Below, piece by piece: positions 8,966 to 16,497 of a DNA stretch of 64,000 nt. The translations under genes were made by a program, and so were the position numbers. Origin of the DNA: Parvularcula sp. BBD 1991-13 (GTDB lineage Bacteria; Pseudomonadota; Alphaproteobacteria; Caulobacterales; Parvularculaceae); contig LYSZ01000007.1 in assembly GCA_001657385.1 (NCBI GenBank), positions 62,001-126,000 on the forward strand, written 5' to 3'. Within the stretch, counting starts at the first letter, position 1, and every line of letters begins with the position of its first letter. The notes under the pieces were generated by a model that saw only the letters and a program-made list of their open reading frames with translations, did no database searches and was not told the origin of the DNA.

Positions 8966-10480
8966 ATGCGAGTCATGATTGCGTTTTTCGCTTCTTTCAT
9001 CTTGGGTGCATCAGCTTCTATTGCAGATGATACACGTCGTCCGTGGCCCGAATATTTGTCCAAGGAATTGCCCTCAGATATTCAGCAAGTAGTGCGTGAT
9101 CATGTACGTTCAACAGCATCGACTATCGATTATGTTGAGCATGGGATTCTGACAAGATCAGACCGCGAAGATTTCCTGATAAAGGTAGCTCTTGGTGAAC
9201 TCCTGCAAACCAATGACGGTTTGTTACGTTTGCTGGACATATTGGAAACAACCGATGATGCTGAGCTAAAATTGGCAGTTGCGGAGCGTTTTGCGGCATT
9301 CGGTCGATTATTTAGTTTCGCCGAACCTGCTGTTGGGTATGCGGGAAAAGCAATTCCTGATAATCCGTCATCTTATGCCCCTGCAATTGCCCACGCATTG
9401 GAGAAAAGCGCGGCTCTTGCGAGAACGCCTGACGATGCTGTACAGCTAGCGCAGTACTTCACACAATTTCAACAACGACGCTTGCTCGGTTCACTTCATC
9501 CCGCTTTGGAGCGGGCTGTCGCAGTGGAAACAAAAGATGGTATAAGTGCTGATTCACTTCGAATGAGCCTTCATAACTTGTTTTCACCTGGTTCTCTCCC
9601 GCCATTTTTTTATGGTCGATTTCCGGCTATTACAGTAGATGTACCGCAAAAACGAAAAATTCGCGCGATTGTTCTTGGTGATTTCGGCACTGGGAGAGCG
9701 GAGCAATTTGCTACCGCAGAAGCCATTCGTGCAGAACATTTGAGGAAGCCATATGACTTGGGGATCACTGTTGGTGATAATTTTATGCCAAACGGTCTCA
9801 ACGATCCAGATCATCCTCGATGGAGGACTGAATGGGAGGAACCTTACGGATCAATGGGGATTACGTTTTACCCCGTTTTGGGGAACCATGACTATGAAGG
9901 GGAGGGCGCAGCTTTAGCCCAAATTGTCTACTCAGAACAAAGTCAAAGTTGGTCACTTCCTAGTCCGAATTATTCGGTTCACACGGGACTTATAGATTTT
10001 TTTGCAGTCGACACAAATACCCTTACTCAGCCTCAGTTAGACTGGCTTGGTGTAGCGCTTCATGAGAGCACAGCGCAGTGGAAAATCGTTTATGGTCATC
10101 ACCCGATTTATTCCTCCGGCTACATCAGTGACCATACACACGAGCCAGCCAACCTTGTTGACCGACTTCTCCCTGTACTGAAAGCGGGCGGGGTCGATGC
10201 CTACTTCAATGGACACAATCACATTATGGAAGAGTGGGTACCGCAAGATGGTGTTCATCTCTTCACAGTAGGTGCTGGAGGATCGACATTGTCCAACACG
10301 GATAAGAGTGAAAATAGTTTATTTTTCGCAAGGCAACATGGATTTGTTGTTTTAGAGGTATCAGAAGATGAGCTGAATATAAAATTCAAAAATACATCAG
10401 GGTCGACATTGCACGAGAGAGTATTAAAGCCAAAACTACGGATGAGCAGAGGCGGCCACGAACGTACACTTATCAAATAG
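8966..10480 (+). CDS. Exported calcineurin-like metallophosphoesterase (purple acid phosphatase type)
   Basis: This 504-aa protein has a signal peptide (FFASFILGASASIAD) and a strong Shine-Dalgarno (CTGGAGGG). Residues ~30-225 form an uncharacterised helical domain. The C-terminal half has every metal-ligand motif of the tartrate-resistant/purple acid phosphatase branch: GDFGTG (~238), GDNFMPNG (~270), GNHDYEG (~305), GHHP (~377) and GHNH (~415). It should hydrolyse phosphomono- or phosphodiesters in the periplasm or at the surface. It follows the receptor by 68 bp and ends 10 bp from the convergent lasso cyclase, where related proteobacterial clusters carry a lasso isopeptidase. A role in processing an imported, phospho-modified lasso peptide is inference. 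Confidence 0.85.
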   Translation: MRVMIAFFASFILGASASIADDTRRPWPEYLSKELPSDIQQVVRDHVRSTASTIDYVEHGILTRSDREDFLIKVALGELLQTNDGLLRLLDILETTDDAELKLAVAERFAAFGRLFSFAEPAVGYAGKAIPDNPSSYAPAIAHALEKSAALARTPDDAVQLAQYFTQFQQRRLLGSLHPALERAVAVETKDGISADSLRMSLHNLFSPGSLPPFFYGRFPAITVDVPQKRKIRAIVLGDFGTGRAEQFATAEAIRAEHLRKPYDLGITVGDNFMPNGLNDPDHPRWRTEWEEPYGSMGITFYPVLGNHDYEGEGAALAQIVYSEQSQSWSLPSPNYSVHTGLIDFFAVDTNTLTQPQLDWLGVALHESTAQWKIVYGHHPIYSSGYISDHTHEPANLVDRLLPVLKAGGVDAYFNGHNHIMEEWVPQDGVHLFTVGAGGSTLSNTDKSENSLFFARQHGFVVLEVSEDELNIKFKNTSGSTLHERVLKPKLRMSRGGHERTLIK

Positions 10481-10490
10481 CTTGATGAAA

Positions 10491-12353
10491 TTAAATTTGA
10501 TGACCATGGTTATTTCTAACTGTTTCTATAGATCGCATCCAGCTTTCTGTTGTTAAAAGCCTTGTCATGGTTGCAAACATTGGCGCAATTCGTAGTTTAT
10601 CGACGTTGAGCAGAGACTCTAGCTTCTCTGCATCTAATAAATCGGTACCGATAAGAACGCCATCCAATAAGAAATCACGAACGTAGTTTAGGCTATTTAC
10701 ATAGCTTAATCCAACGTAAGATTTTACAAATCCTTTATCCAGACGCGAATAAACCTCATAGGGGAGGATTGATTTGAAAGCTTCTCGCGCCAAGCCGCGA
10801 CTTCGCCCTTTGTAAGCTAGAAGATACGTTGGAATCCTAGCAATAATCTCCATTATTGGCTGTGATATAAATGGATTTACGGAATCGAATTTTCCTCCAT
10901 AGCCGAACATATCTGAGTAAAAATCCAGGCTGTTGACCAGGCGAAGGTGTTGCTTTTTTGCTGGGCGGGTCTCAAGCGCGCGTTCCCATCCCTGTTCACT
11001 CGCAATTGCCGACGCGTACATGGATGTATCGTCTTGTATTTTCTTGTTCAAGACATCGAATTGTTTAAATCGATCGATCGTTTTCTTTGTCGTCTCTCCG
11101 GTCGCTAGGCACCGGACTAAATGCCAAACTGATTTTTGTGTCGGGTACGAAAGATTCTGAAGATGTTCAAAAAATCCAAAATCAACTCCCCGCTCAGTGA
11201 TGTAATCTTGTAAGATTGCCTCGTTGACGTTTTTTAAGAAGACTTGATCGCCGCCGAGGCCAGTGAAGACGGCTTGGGCTTTTATTGTACTGGCAAATTC
11301 AATAACATCGGCATAGAGTGCTGAATCTGCCAGCTGAGGTTTCGGGCTAGGTATTGCAACGCTAATCTCTCCATAAATATCTTCTAATTGACGGGGTTTA
11401 ATATAGCGAACCTCTAATGGTATTTCATGTTGTCTAGAAACCAGTTCCGCATATTGTTGTTCTGGATAATCTCCTGCTTCGGAACGTAAGTGAATCGCGT
11501 TTACCCTATCGGCGACCCCACACTCGGCCAAACAAGCGAGCAATATGGAAGAGTCCAATCCACCTGAATGTTGGAGGACAATTCTCTCGTAACTCTGTGC
11601 CCGTGATCCAATACAAGCCATTGTTACGGATCGAATGAGGTGTTTTGCTTGAAGCGGGTCATTAATTGGCTTGCTCGACAACTCTTCTACGCGCCATGAC
11701 CGGATACACGTTTCGCGCTCAGATTCATTTCTTAGTCTCGGAGTTGCGTTTAGGGTATGTCCTGGCGGTAGCTCCTTGAAACCTTCAATGCCAGTCGTTG
11801 GGGGCTCTGTCCAACCATTCAAAAGGTTCTGTAAAATTCCGCTTTCGCTATACGACAATGATAGTTCATCTATAATTGGCAAGACCGCTAATTGAGAAAA
11901 TGTGAAGAATAAACCTCGGTGCCAAGTAGAAAAGCACAATTGCGCACCTGTTGGGTCTCGCGCAACGCAAAAGGTGCCTTTATTCATTGTAAATCCAATA
12001 TACGTACCCCAATATCTCTCAGATAGAATTTGCAAATTACTTGATACGATTTGATCACATTCATTTTCTGATAGTTTTTCGACCCTATTTACCAGATCCC
12101 CATCAGGACCTTTTCTATAAAGGGTTCCTAATATACACCCGGAACTCTCGCCGATAGGTAATTTGTGAAATTGGCCCGATGACCGAAAGAATACCGCGGC
12201 GCCATCTGCTGCGAACCCATCAGCCCAGCCTATCGACGAATTAAAAGGTGTAGACGCTGCCATCTGACTCTTAGCCTTCAATATATAATTTCTTGCAGCT
12301 ATATTGGACCGCTCATTTTCTTTGTCCCAAGCTATGCTGAAAAATTCTAACAC
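10491..12353 (-). CDS. Lasso peptide cyclase (asparagine-synthetase-like, LasC)
   Basis: This 620-aa protein resembles class-B asparagine synthetase. Its N-terminal half is glutaminase-like but lacks an N-terminal catalytic Cys (it begins MLEFFS, GTG start), as in lasso cyclases. The C-terminal synthetase domain has the ATP PP-loop LQHSGGLDSS (~residue 260), then VFTGLGGDQVF. It adenylates the ring-acceptor Asp/Glu of the core so that the freed N-terminal amine can form the macrolactam. It is the last gene of an A-B-C order, 39 bp after the B gene. The base composition is AT-rich, like the B gene and the facing receptor. Confidence 0.9.
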   Translation of the reverse strand: MLEFFSIAWDKENERSNIAARNYILKAKSQMAASTPFNSSIGWADGFAADGAAVFFRSSGQFHKLPIGESSGCILGTLYRKGPDGDLVNRVEKLSENECDQIVSSNLQILSERYWGTYIGFTMNKGTFCVARDPTGAQLCFSTWHRGLFFTFSQLAVLPIIDELSLSYSESGILQNLLNGWTEPPTTGIEGFKELPPGHTLNATPRLRNESERETCIRSWRVEELSSKPINDPLQAKHLIRSVTMACIGSRAQSYERIVLQHSGGLDSSILLACLAECGVADRVNAIHLRSEAGDYPEQQYAELVSRQHEIPLEVRYIKPRQLEDIYGEISVAIPSPKPQLADSALYADVIEFASTIKAQAVFTGLGGDQVFLKNVNEAILQDYITERGVDFGFFEHLQNLSYPTQKSVWHLVRCLATGETTKKTIDRFKQFDVLNKKIQDDTSMYASAIASEQGWERALETRPAKKQHLRLVNSLDFYSDMFGYGGKFDSVNPFISQPIMEIIARIPTYLLAYKGRSRGLAREAFKSILPYEVYSRLDKGFVKSYVGLSYVNSLNYVRDFLLDGVLIGTDLLDAEKLESLLNVDKLRIAPMFATMTRLLTTESWMRSIETVRNNHGHQI

Positions 12354-12392
12354 ACTGTTTCCGTTCTATCGGGAGGTTTCCGCACTGCAATG

Positions 12393-13091
12393 TCAGACCG
12401 AAAAAATAGGTGTAAATCCTCCGACACTGTCTAGAGTATCGTTCAAAATTACTCCCTCATACTCAACCCAGCAATGAGAGTTCGCATGAAACAAAGTTGT
12501 TCCGAAGACCCAGTCGATGGGAATGCCGCGTTTCACAAGATATAAGAAGATTGTGAGGGAATCATAAAGGCATCGATCTTTATGAGTATACAGAAACCTA
12601 CGTGAGCTAATTAATTTTTCGGAAAGCCACAAAACTGAGTTGGAATCCAGAGATTTTTCAGATGACCGCGCGCTACTTTTAAGCGTGCTGGCCTCTTCAA
12701 GAATTTGTCCCATGCTTTCGGTGGCAATTTTCTTTGATGCCTGCCTATGAAAAAACCATAATTGTTGGAGGACAAACAAACTAGGCATGGGTCGTTCGAA
12801 ACCACCAGCTATTGAACGGCTGGGTGTTGCACGGGAAAAAGGTTGAATTGGGATCCCGTTGTTTACATCGGTTGTTAGAAAGCCGTTTTCAACCATATTT
12901 TCTATTAATTGTTTTTCCTCAATAGAATACTGATAAGCGTTTTGCGAATGATCTTCGCTCATCTTTTTTAACAGTTCTGTTTTTCGTCGTGTATTATACT
13001 TATAAAGGTTTCTATAGCGATCAAATGAAATACTTACGTCACCGACGTAACAAAATGTAATTGATGGCGCAAGAAGATAGCGAGGTGCCAT
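12393..13091 (-). CDS. Lasso leader peptidase: RRE (B1) fused to transglutaminase-like B2
   Basis: Of the 232 residues, about 1-100 fit a PqqD-like RiPP recognition element (LLAPSITFCYVGD, then KQLIENMVENGFLTTD). Residues ~105-232 are the lasso B2 cysteine protease. Its triad is visible as Cys in KDRCLYDSL (~174), His in NSHCWVEYEG (~206) and Asp in VILNDTLD (~218). The fused form is usual for proteobacterial lasso clusters. It binds the leader and cuts before core Gly1. It lies between precursor and cyclase on the same strand, downstream of an intrinsic terminator, so its expression depends on readthrough. Confidence 0.9.
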   Translation of the reverse strand: MAPRYLLAPSITFCYVGDVSISFDRYRNLYKYNTRRKTELLKKMSEDHSQNAYQYSIEEKQLIENMVENGFLTTDVNNGIPIQPFSRATPSRSIAGGFERPMPSLFVLQQLWFFHRQASKKIATESMGQILEEASTLKSSARSSEKSLDSNSVLWLSEKLISSRRFLYTHKDRCLYDSLTIFLYLVKRGIPIDWVFGTTLFHANSHCWVEYEGVILNDTLDSVGGFTPIFSV

Positions 13092-13131
13092 TATTTGACA
13101 ATCTACAAATTATCAAGCTGTGCATAAAAAA

Positions 13132-13160
13132 CCGGGACACGCAATGTAAGCGTGTCCCGG
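13132..13160 (-). terminator. Intrinsic terminator/attenuator between lasso precursor and processing genes
   Basis: A perfect 11-bp stem, CCGGGACACGC / GCGTGTCCCGG, with a 7-nt loop. Read on the minus strand it is followed directly by TTTTTT. It lies 18 nt after the precursor stop and 40 nt before the B gene start. This layout makes precursor mRNA abundant and lets limited readthrough feed the B and C enzymes. Confidence 0.88.
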
Positions 13161-13178
13161 CAAGTCGCTCAACTAGAA

Positions 13179-13307
13179 TTAGGCAGGCGACAATTTAGTG
13201 CCGGGGAACTCCGGCGTGCCGTTGTCTCTGCCTTTTGTTTCTTCGGAAATTGTCCCGAGCACGATTACCTCGTCCTCGGAAGGATCGATGGTATGCGTTT
13301 CAGTCAT
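13179..13307 (-). CDS. Lasso peptide precursor (42 aa), not in the supplied ORF track
   Basis: ATG at 13307 has a good Shine-Dalgarno (TAGGAGAC) 6 nt upstream. The leader is acidic and holds DEVIVLGTISEETK, like proteobacterial lasso leaders. The conserved Thr falls at leader position -2 if cleavage precedes GRDNGTPEFPGTKLSPA. That 17-residue core has Gly1 and Glu8, which gives an 8-residue macrolactam ring; no other Asp or Glu lies at positions 7-9. The 'xPEFPG' stretch resembles the PE(P)G turn of caulonodin-type peptides. Hydroxyl residues available for tailoring are Thr6, Thr12 and Ser15. Position ahead of B and C, size and motif make the call firm; the exact fold and mass need measurement. 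Confidence 0.9.
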   Translation of the reverse strand: MTETHTIDPSEDEVIVLGTISEETKGRDNGTPEFPGTKLSPA

Positions 13308-13356
13308 ACTTAGTCTCCTATTTAGAGTGAAACAAAACGCCTTAAGCGATTAATAA

Positions 13357-13385
13357 AGTATATATCGCGTAAAGATCATTAGCAA
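13357..13385 (-). promoter_or_regulatory. Housekeeping-type promoter of the lasso precursor
   Basis: Read on the minus strand: -35 TTGCTA (13385-13380), 17-bp spacer, -10 TATACT (13362-13357). Transcription should start near 13350, giving a leader of about 40 nt before the ATG at 13307. The spacing is optimal for a sigma-70-type promoter. It sits in the AT-rich 173-bp gap after the TPR-LicD gene, so the precursor can be transcribed independently of the upstream tailoring genes. Confidence 0.7.
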
Positions 13386-13480
13386 GTAAAAAGACTTATG
13401 TTATTTGTTATGTGGCGAGTTTCTATTAAATATTAGTCATAAGTCGGATTTAGTGTGGATACACATTTATTGAATATCTT

Positions 13481-14803
13481 CTAATTAAGCGCAAGAATCG
13501 CATCGAACACTTCTCGATCCTGACGGATTTGCGCGGGCGCTTGCCTGAATAAAGACTTCAGTAGGTTCGTTTTGCTGGACTTCACTGCAAGCGTCATACG
13601 GACGTAAGCATATAATTCTACGACCTCTGCCGAAACATCAAAACGTGCGGGCGAGGAAAGCACTGATGAAAAACCGTGGTCTGGCTCCGCCCAAGAGCCG
13701 TAGGTTTCTTCCAAATATTGAGTTGGTGGGTCAGGAACTAGAAATTCTGTCCCAAAGAAAGTCATTTGTTTAAAAGAGAAATTTGCATATCGCCACTTCA
13801 TGTCTCCGGGCCGTTGGCTTATTCCGCACCAAAGATGTTCCGTGTCGTGGTCATAACGAAATAGGTCTATACCCATGCCTTCAAGCAAGATGGGGACACA
13901 AATAGCGTCTTCGTCATAGTATGGCGGTATCGAAAAAGCAGAGTATGGCCGTAAGGCTTCCAAGACATCGCTGATTGCAACATCGCCGGTTATTCCAATG
14001 TCGACATCTCGATCATGTTTCAGTGGGCCTCCGTTACGGATGCAGCCAAGGAGAGTTCCAGCGCAAAGAAAAAAAGGCAGCTTGGCTGCTCGTAGGGCGT
14101 CACCTAGCGTAAGAAGGCTTTGTTTCGCGTCCTGCGTGAAGTTTGAGGGGGCGTGTTCTTGTGGCCATTTTTTTGAACTGGCAGTTAAAAATTGCTCACG
14201 ACCAGCGTGCGCTGCAATTACATAACGACCCTGACGATAATAGCATGTTGTCAATCGTTTCTTGGCGAAGAGATGGTCTGGCTGTAGTTTTGTGATTGCA
14301 GCAAATGCACGTTCTGCTAGTCCGTATGCGCCGGTCAAAAAAAAGATATTACCAGCCTGCAACAGTGTGTCGATATTGTCCCCTCTCATCTTCAAGCTTT
14401 GATGAGCGGCATCAATAGCCCGATGCAGAGCATTTATCCGTTTCCCTTTGTCAATTGAGATTTCTGCAAATGCGAGCCATTTCGTTCCATCAAATTGTGA
14501 CAGGTGTGCCGCTTTTTCAAAAATGGCAAGCGATTCTTTCCTGTTTCCTGACGCCTCTTTCGACATTGCCAATCCGTAGTGCCCATCGGCGTTATCTGGT
14601 TCCCGCTGTACGACTCTGTGATAAGCGTCAAAAGCTCTTCGATACTGTTTGGCCGCCAGACATGCTGCGCCCATATTCAACGCAGCTGCTGTTGAGGTTG
14701 GGTCTCGTGACAATGCTGCTTCAAAGATTTCGGCTGCGTCAATCATTTTGCCTGCTCTATAGAGCTGCAAACCATTTTTTATCAATTCGTCGGGCGCTTC
14801 CAT
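13481..14803 (-). CDS. TPR protein fused to a LicD/fukutin-type nucleotidyltransferase domain
   Basis: In this 440-aa protein residues 1 to ~195 are tetratricopeptide repeats (for example AGKMIDAAEIFEAALSRDPTS, QYRRAFDAYHRVVQREPDNA). Residues ~225-390 carry the LicD signature AGTLLGCIRNGG...HDRDVDIGI, with the metal-binding DxD intact. LicD-type enzymes move phosphocholine, other phospho-alcohols or sugar phosphates from a nucleotide donor to a hydroxyl. The TPR part could dock a protein or peptide. It sits upstream of the lasso precursor on the same strand, 135 bp after an APS-kinase-like gene. It may tailor the lasso peptide, or it may decorate a cell-surface glycan and be only a neighbour. 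Confidence 0.8.
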   Translation of the reverse strand: MEAPDELIKNGLQLYRAGKMIDAAEIFEAALSRDPTSTAAALNMGAACLAAKQYRRAFDAYHRVVQREPDNADGHYGLAMSKEASGNRKESLAIFEKAAHLSQFDGTKWLAFAEISIDKGKRINALHRAIDAAHQSLKMRGDNIDTLLQAGNIFFLTGAYGLAERAFAAITKLQPDHLFAKKRLTTCYYRQGRYVIAAHAGREQFLTASSKKWPQEHAPSNFTQDAKQSLLTLGDALRAAKLPFFLCAGTLLGCIRNGGPLKHDRDVDIGITGDVAISDVLEALRPYSAFSIPPYYDEDAICVPILLEGMGIDLFRYDHDTEHLWCGISQRPGDMKWRYANFSFKQMTFFGTEFLVPDPPTQYLEETYGSWAEPDHGFSSVLSSPARFDVSAEVVELYAYVRMTLAVKSSKTNLLKSLFRQAPAQIRQDREVFDAILALN

Positions 14804-14938
14804 ATTAGTTTACTTCAGCTCTTTTAATTGTGAGAGAAACAGTTGCAAAATACCATTTATTAACTACACATTTCTTGCACCGTTGGTGCGGCGACTGTCA
14901 CGTTATTCTGTATCGTCTGTTCGGTGCATGCTGGCGGT

Positions 14939-15505
14939 TTATGGATCGCATGTTGCCTTTTCGATCACCTGCCGCGCCATTTCTTCAAGCATACTGCGAC
15001 ACATTGATTCGTCATTGTGTATTGTAAAGTCCGCGTTCCTTGGAGGGTCTATAGTCTGATCTACGCCAGGAACATTCTTGACTCGTTTCTCAATACCGCG
15101 AGCGTAAAGACCATGGGGATGTCGGCGCACAATCAGGCTTGTTGGAGCGTCGATAAATATTTCATTGTAGCAAGGAATATGCTTACGGTTCCATTCATAC
15201 ACTGAATTAAACATTGATGTGGTTGCGCAAATGACGTTAAAGCCTTGCTGGCTTATGTATGCGGCGAGGCGTCCATAAGTCCCGCCAATACTTCGTCGGC
15301 TTTCGCGATCGAAACCGAAGACGTCGCCAAATACGCTCCGAACATCGTCGCCGTCCATCAATAGCGAGAAAGTTCCGACATTATTCAGTTGGCGAGTTAA
15401 TGCGCGAGCAAATGTAGATTTGCCGGCGCCGGGAAGGCCAGTAATCCAATAAACGGTTCCGGCGTTCTTACTCGATGTGGTGGCCGGCGATTTCATATCG
15501 GTCAT
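14939..15505 (-). CDS. APS-kinase-like P-loop kinase
   Basis: This 188-aa protein has Walker A GLPGAGKST, the DGDDVR segment, GFDRESRR and the late APS-kinase block RRHPHGLYARG...NVPGVDQTIDPP. It is thus of the adenylylsulfate-kinase (CysC) fold. True APS kinases phosphorylate adenosine 5'-phosphosulfate; their usual 'dR-x-x-N-x-x-R' acceptor segment reads DRESRRSIGG here, without the Asn. No cysD/N/H or other sulfate genes are present in the window. The next gene downstream is the TPR-LicD enzyme, then the lasso operon. An acceptor other than APS, for example a lasso hydroxyl or a sugar, is plausible but unproven. Confidence 0.8.
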   Translation of the reverse strand: MTDMKSPATTSSKNAGTVYWITGLPGAGKSTFARALTRQLNNVGTFSLLMDGDDVRSVFGDVFGFDRESRRSIGGTYGRLAAYISQQGFNVICATTSMFNSVYEWNRKHIPCYNEIFIDAPTSLIVRRHPHGLYARGIEKRVKNVPGVDQTIDPPRNADFTIHNDESMCRSMLEEMARQVIEKATCDP

Positions 15506-16497
15506 TACAATTTCGGCTCCGCGCTAACTGGAATAAGTCTCGATCCGCCTCGGAATTTAAAGGCAACTTGACTATCGCCGGACAACGTCGTTGTACGGGA
15601 ACCAGCATGTTCATTCGCTAGCAGTCTGTAGGCGCATCAATTCGATGATGCGTTTGGTCTCAAGTCTCAACTGCAACGGCGTACCGGAGACATTGAAGGC
15701 TGGCGGTCGCCGTATCAATCAGGGCGAGCAGGGACGGTGGCGTCTTGCTACCCAGGCGCATTAATCAGCAACTTCGAGGCGGTTGAAGTATGAATGAAAA
15801 TTCGCCTCTGTGAATAAAATATGAAAACTTCCGATTTGGAGTCAATACCATCGCGCAAAAAATGCACCCAATAGTTTTGTTCGTCTCCATAAGAAAGCCA
15901 GATCATTGTAATTACAAGGTAAAAAATGAACTAGCCGAGGGCCGCAGGCCCAGACCATGGGAAATGAAACGGAAATGCAAGGCAATCCGTTTATATTTCA
16001 TTTGTATTTTCTGCGCCAATTTCCGGTTATCGCGAACGCTTTGGCGCCAAACATTCCGCGCGAGTTTGCAACCATGGCTAGATCTCGCGCTTTCCTATTT
16101 TATATGCGTTTTGGAAGTCGCACTGCGGCCCGCCGCCGCACGTTTTCTGGCTATTTTTGTTCCTTGCGACCCTAACTGGCGGTATGGCGGTCACTTTTCT
16201 GCAACGGACGGGTCGTCTTAGTGTCGCATCAATGCATATCTTTCCGGCATAACTCCCGTCTGCGGCTCCACAGCGAATTTCTTATGTCGCATTTCAGTTG
16301 CGCGATATCCGCCCAAAGTGTATGAAGTCGAAGATTTTGTATCGGATTTTCGAGGTGTACGGCGGGGCGGTCCTCTTTTTGGCGTTTAAAGATAAGAGAT
16401 GAGAGCGAAGCAATCGCTCGGGCCGGCCGCGCCGGCGTAGTTTTCTTTTCATGACATTTGAAGCGCAGAAAAATGACCCGCACCAGAAGGTCAATCT
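15506..16497. other. Gene-poor kilobase between the lasso locus and the first LAL regulator
   Basis: I find no supported gene. ORFs 15862..16221 and 15957..16175 overlap in different frames. The second (MGNETEMQGNPFIFHLYF...) reads somewhat like protein but lacks a ribosome-binding site and ends abruptly; it could be a fragment. A short inverted repeat GCATCA-ATTCGA-TGATGC lies near 15632. AGAAGGT at ~16485 is the Shine-Dalgarno of the next gene. Confidence 0.35.

Noticed and set aside
13179-13307. Nine- or seven-residue lasso ring
   Set aside because: Position 7 is Pro and position 9 is Phe; only Glu8 can accept the Gly1 amine when cleavage follows the T-K leader end.
14939-15505. True sulfate-assimilation APS kinase (cysC)
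   Set aside because: No cysD/N/H neighbours and the acceptor segment lacks the usual Asn; position beside LicD and lasso genes points elsewhere.
15862-16221. 119-aa ORF in the gap before the LAL gene
   Set aside because: No ribosome-binding site, overlapped by a competing ORF in another frame and a low-quality translation.
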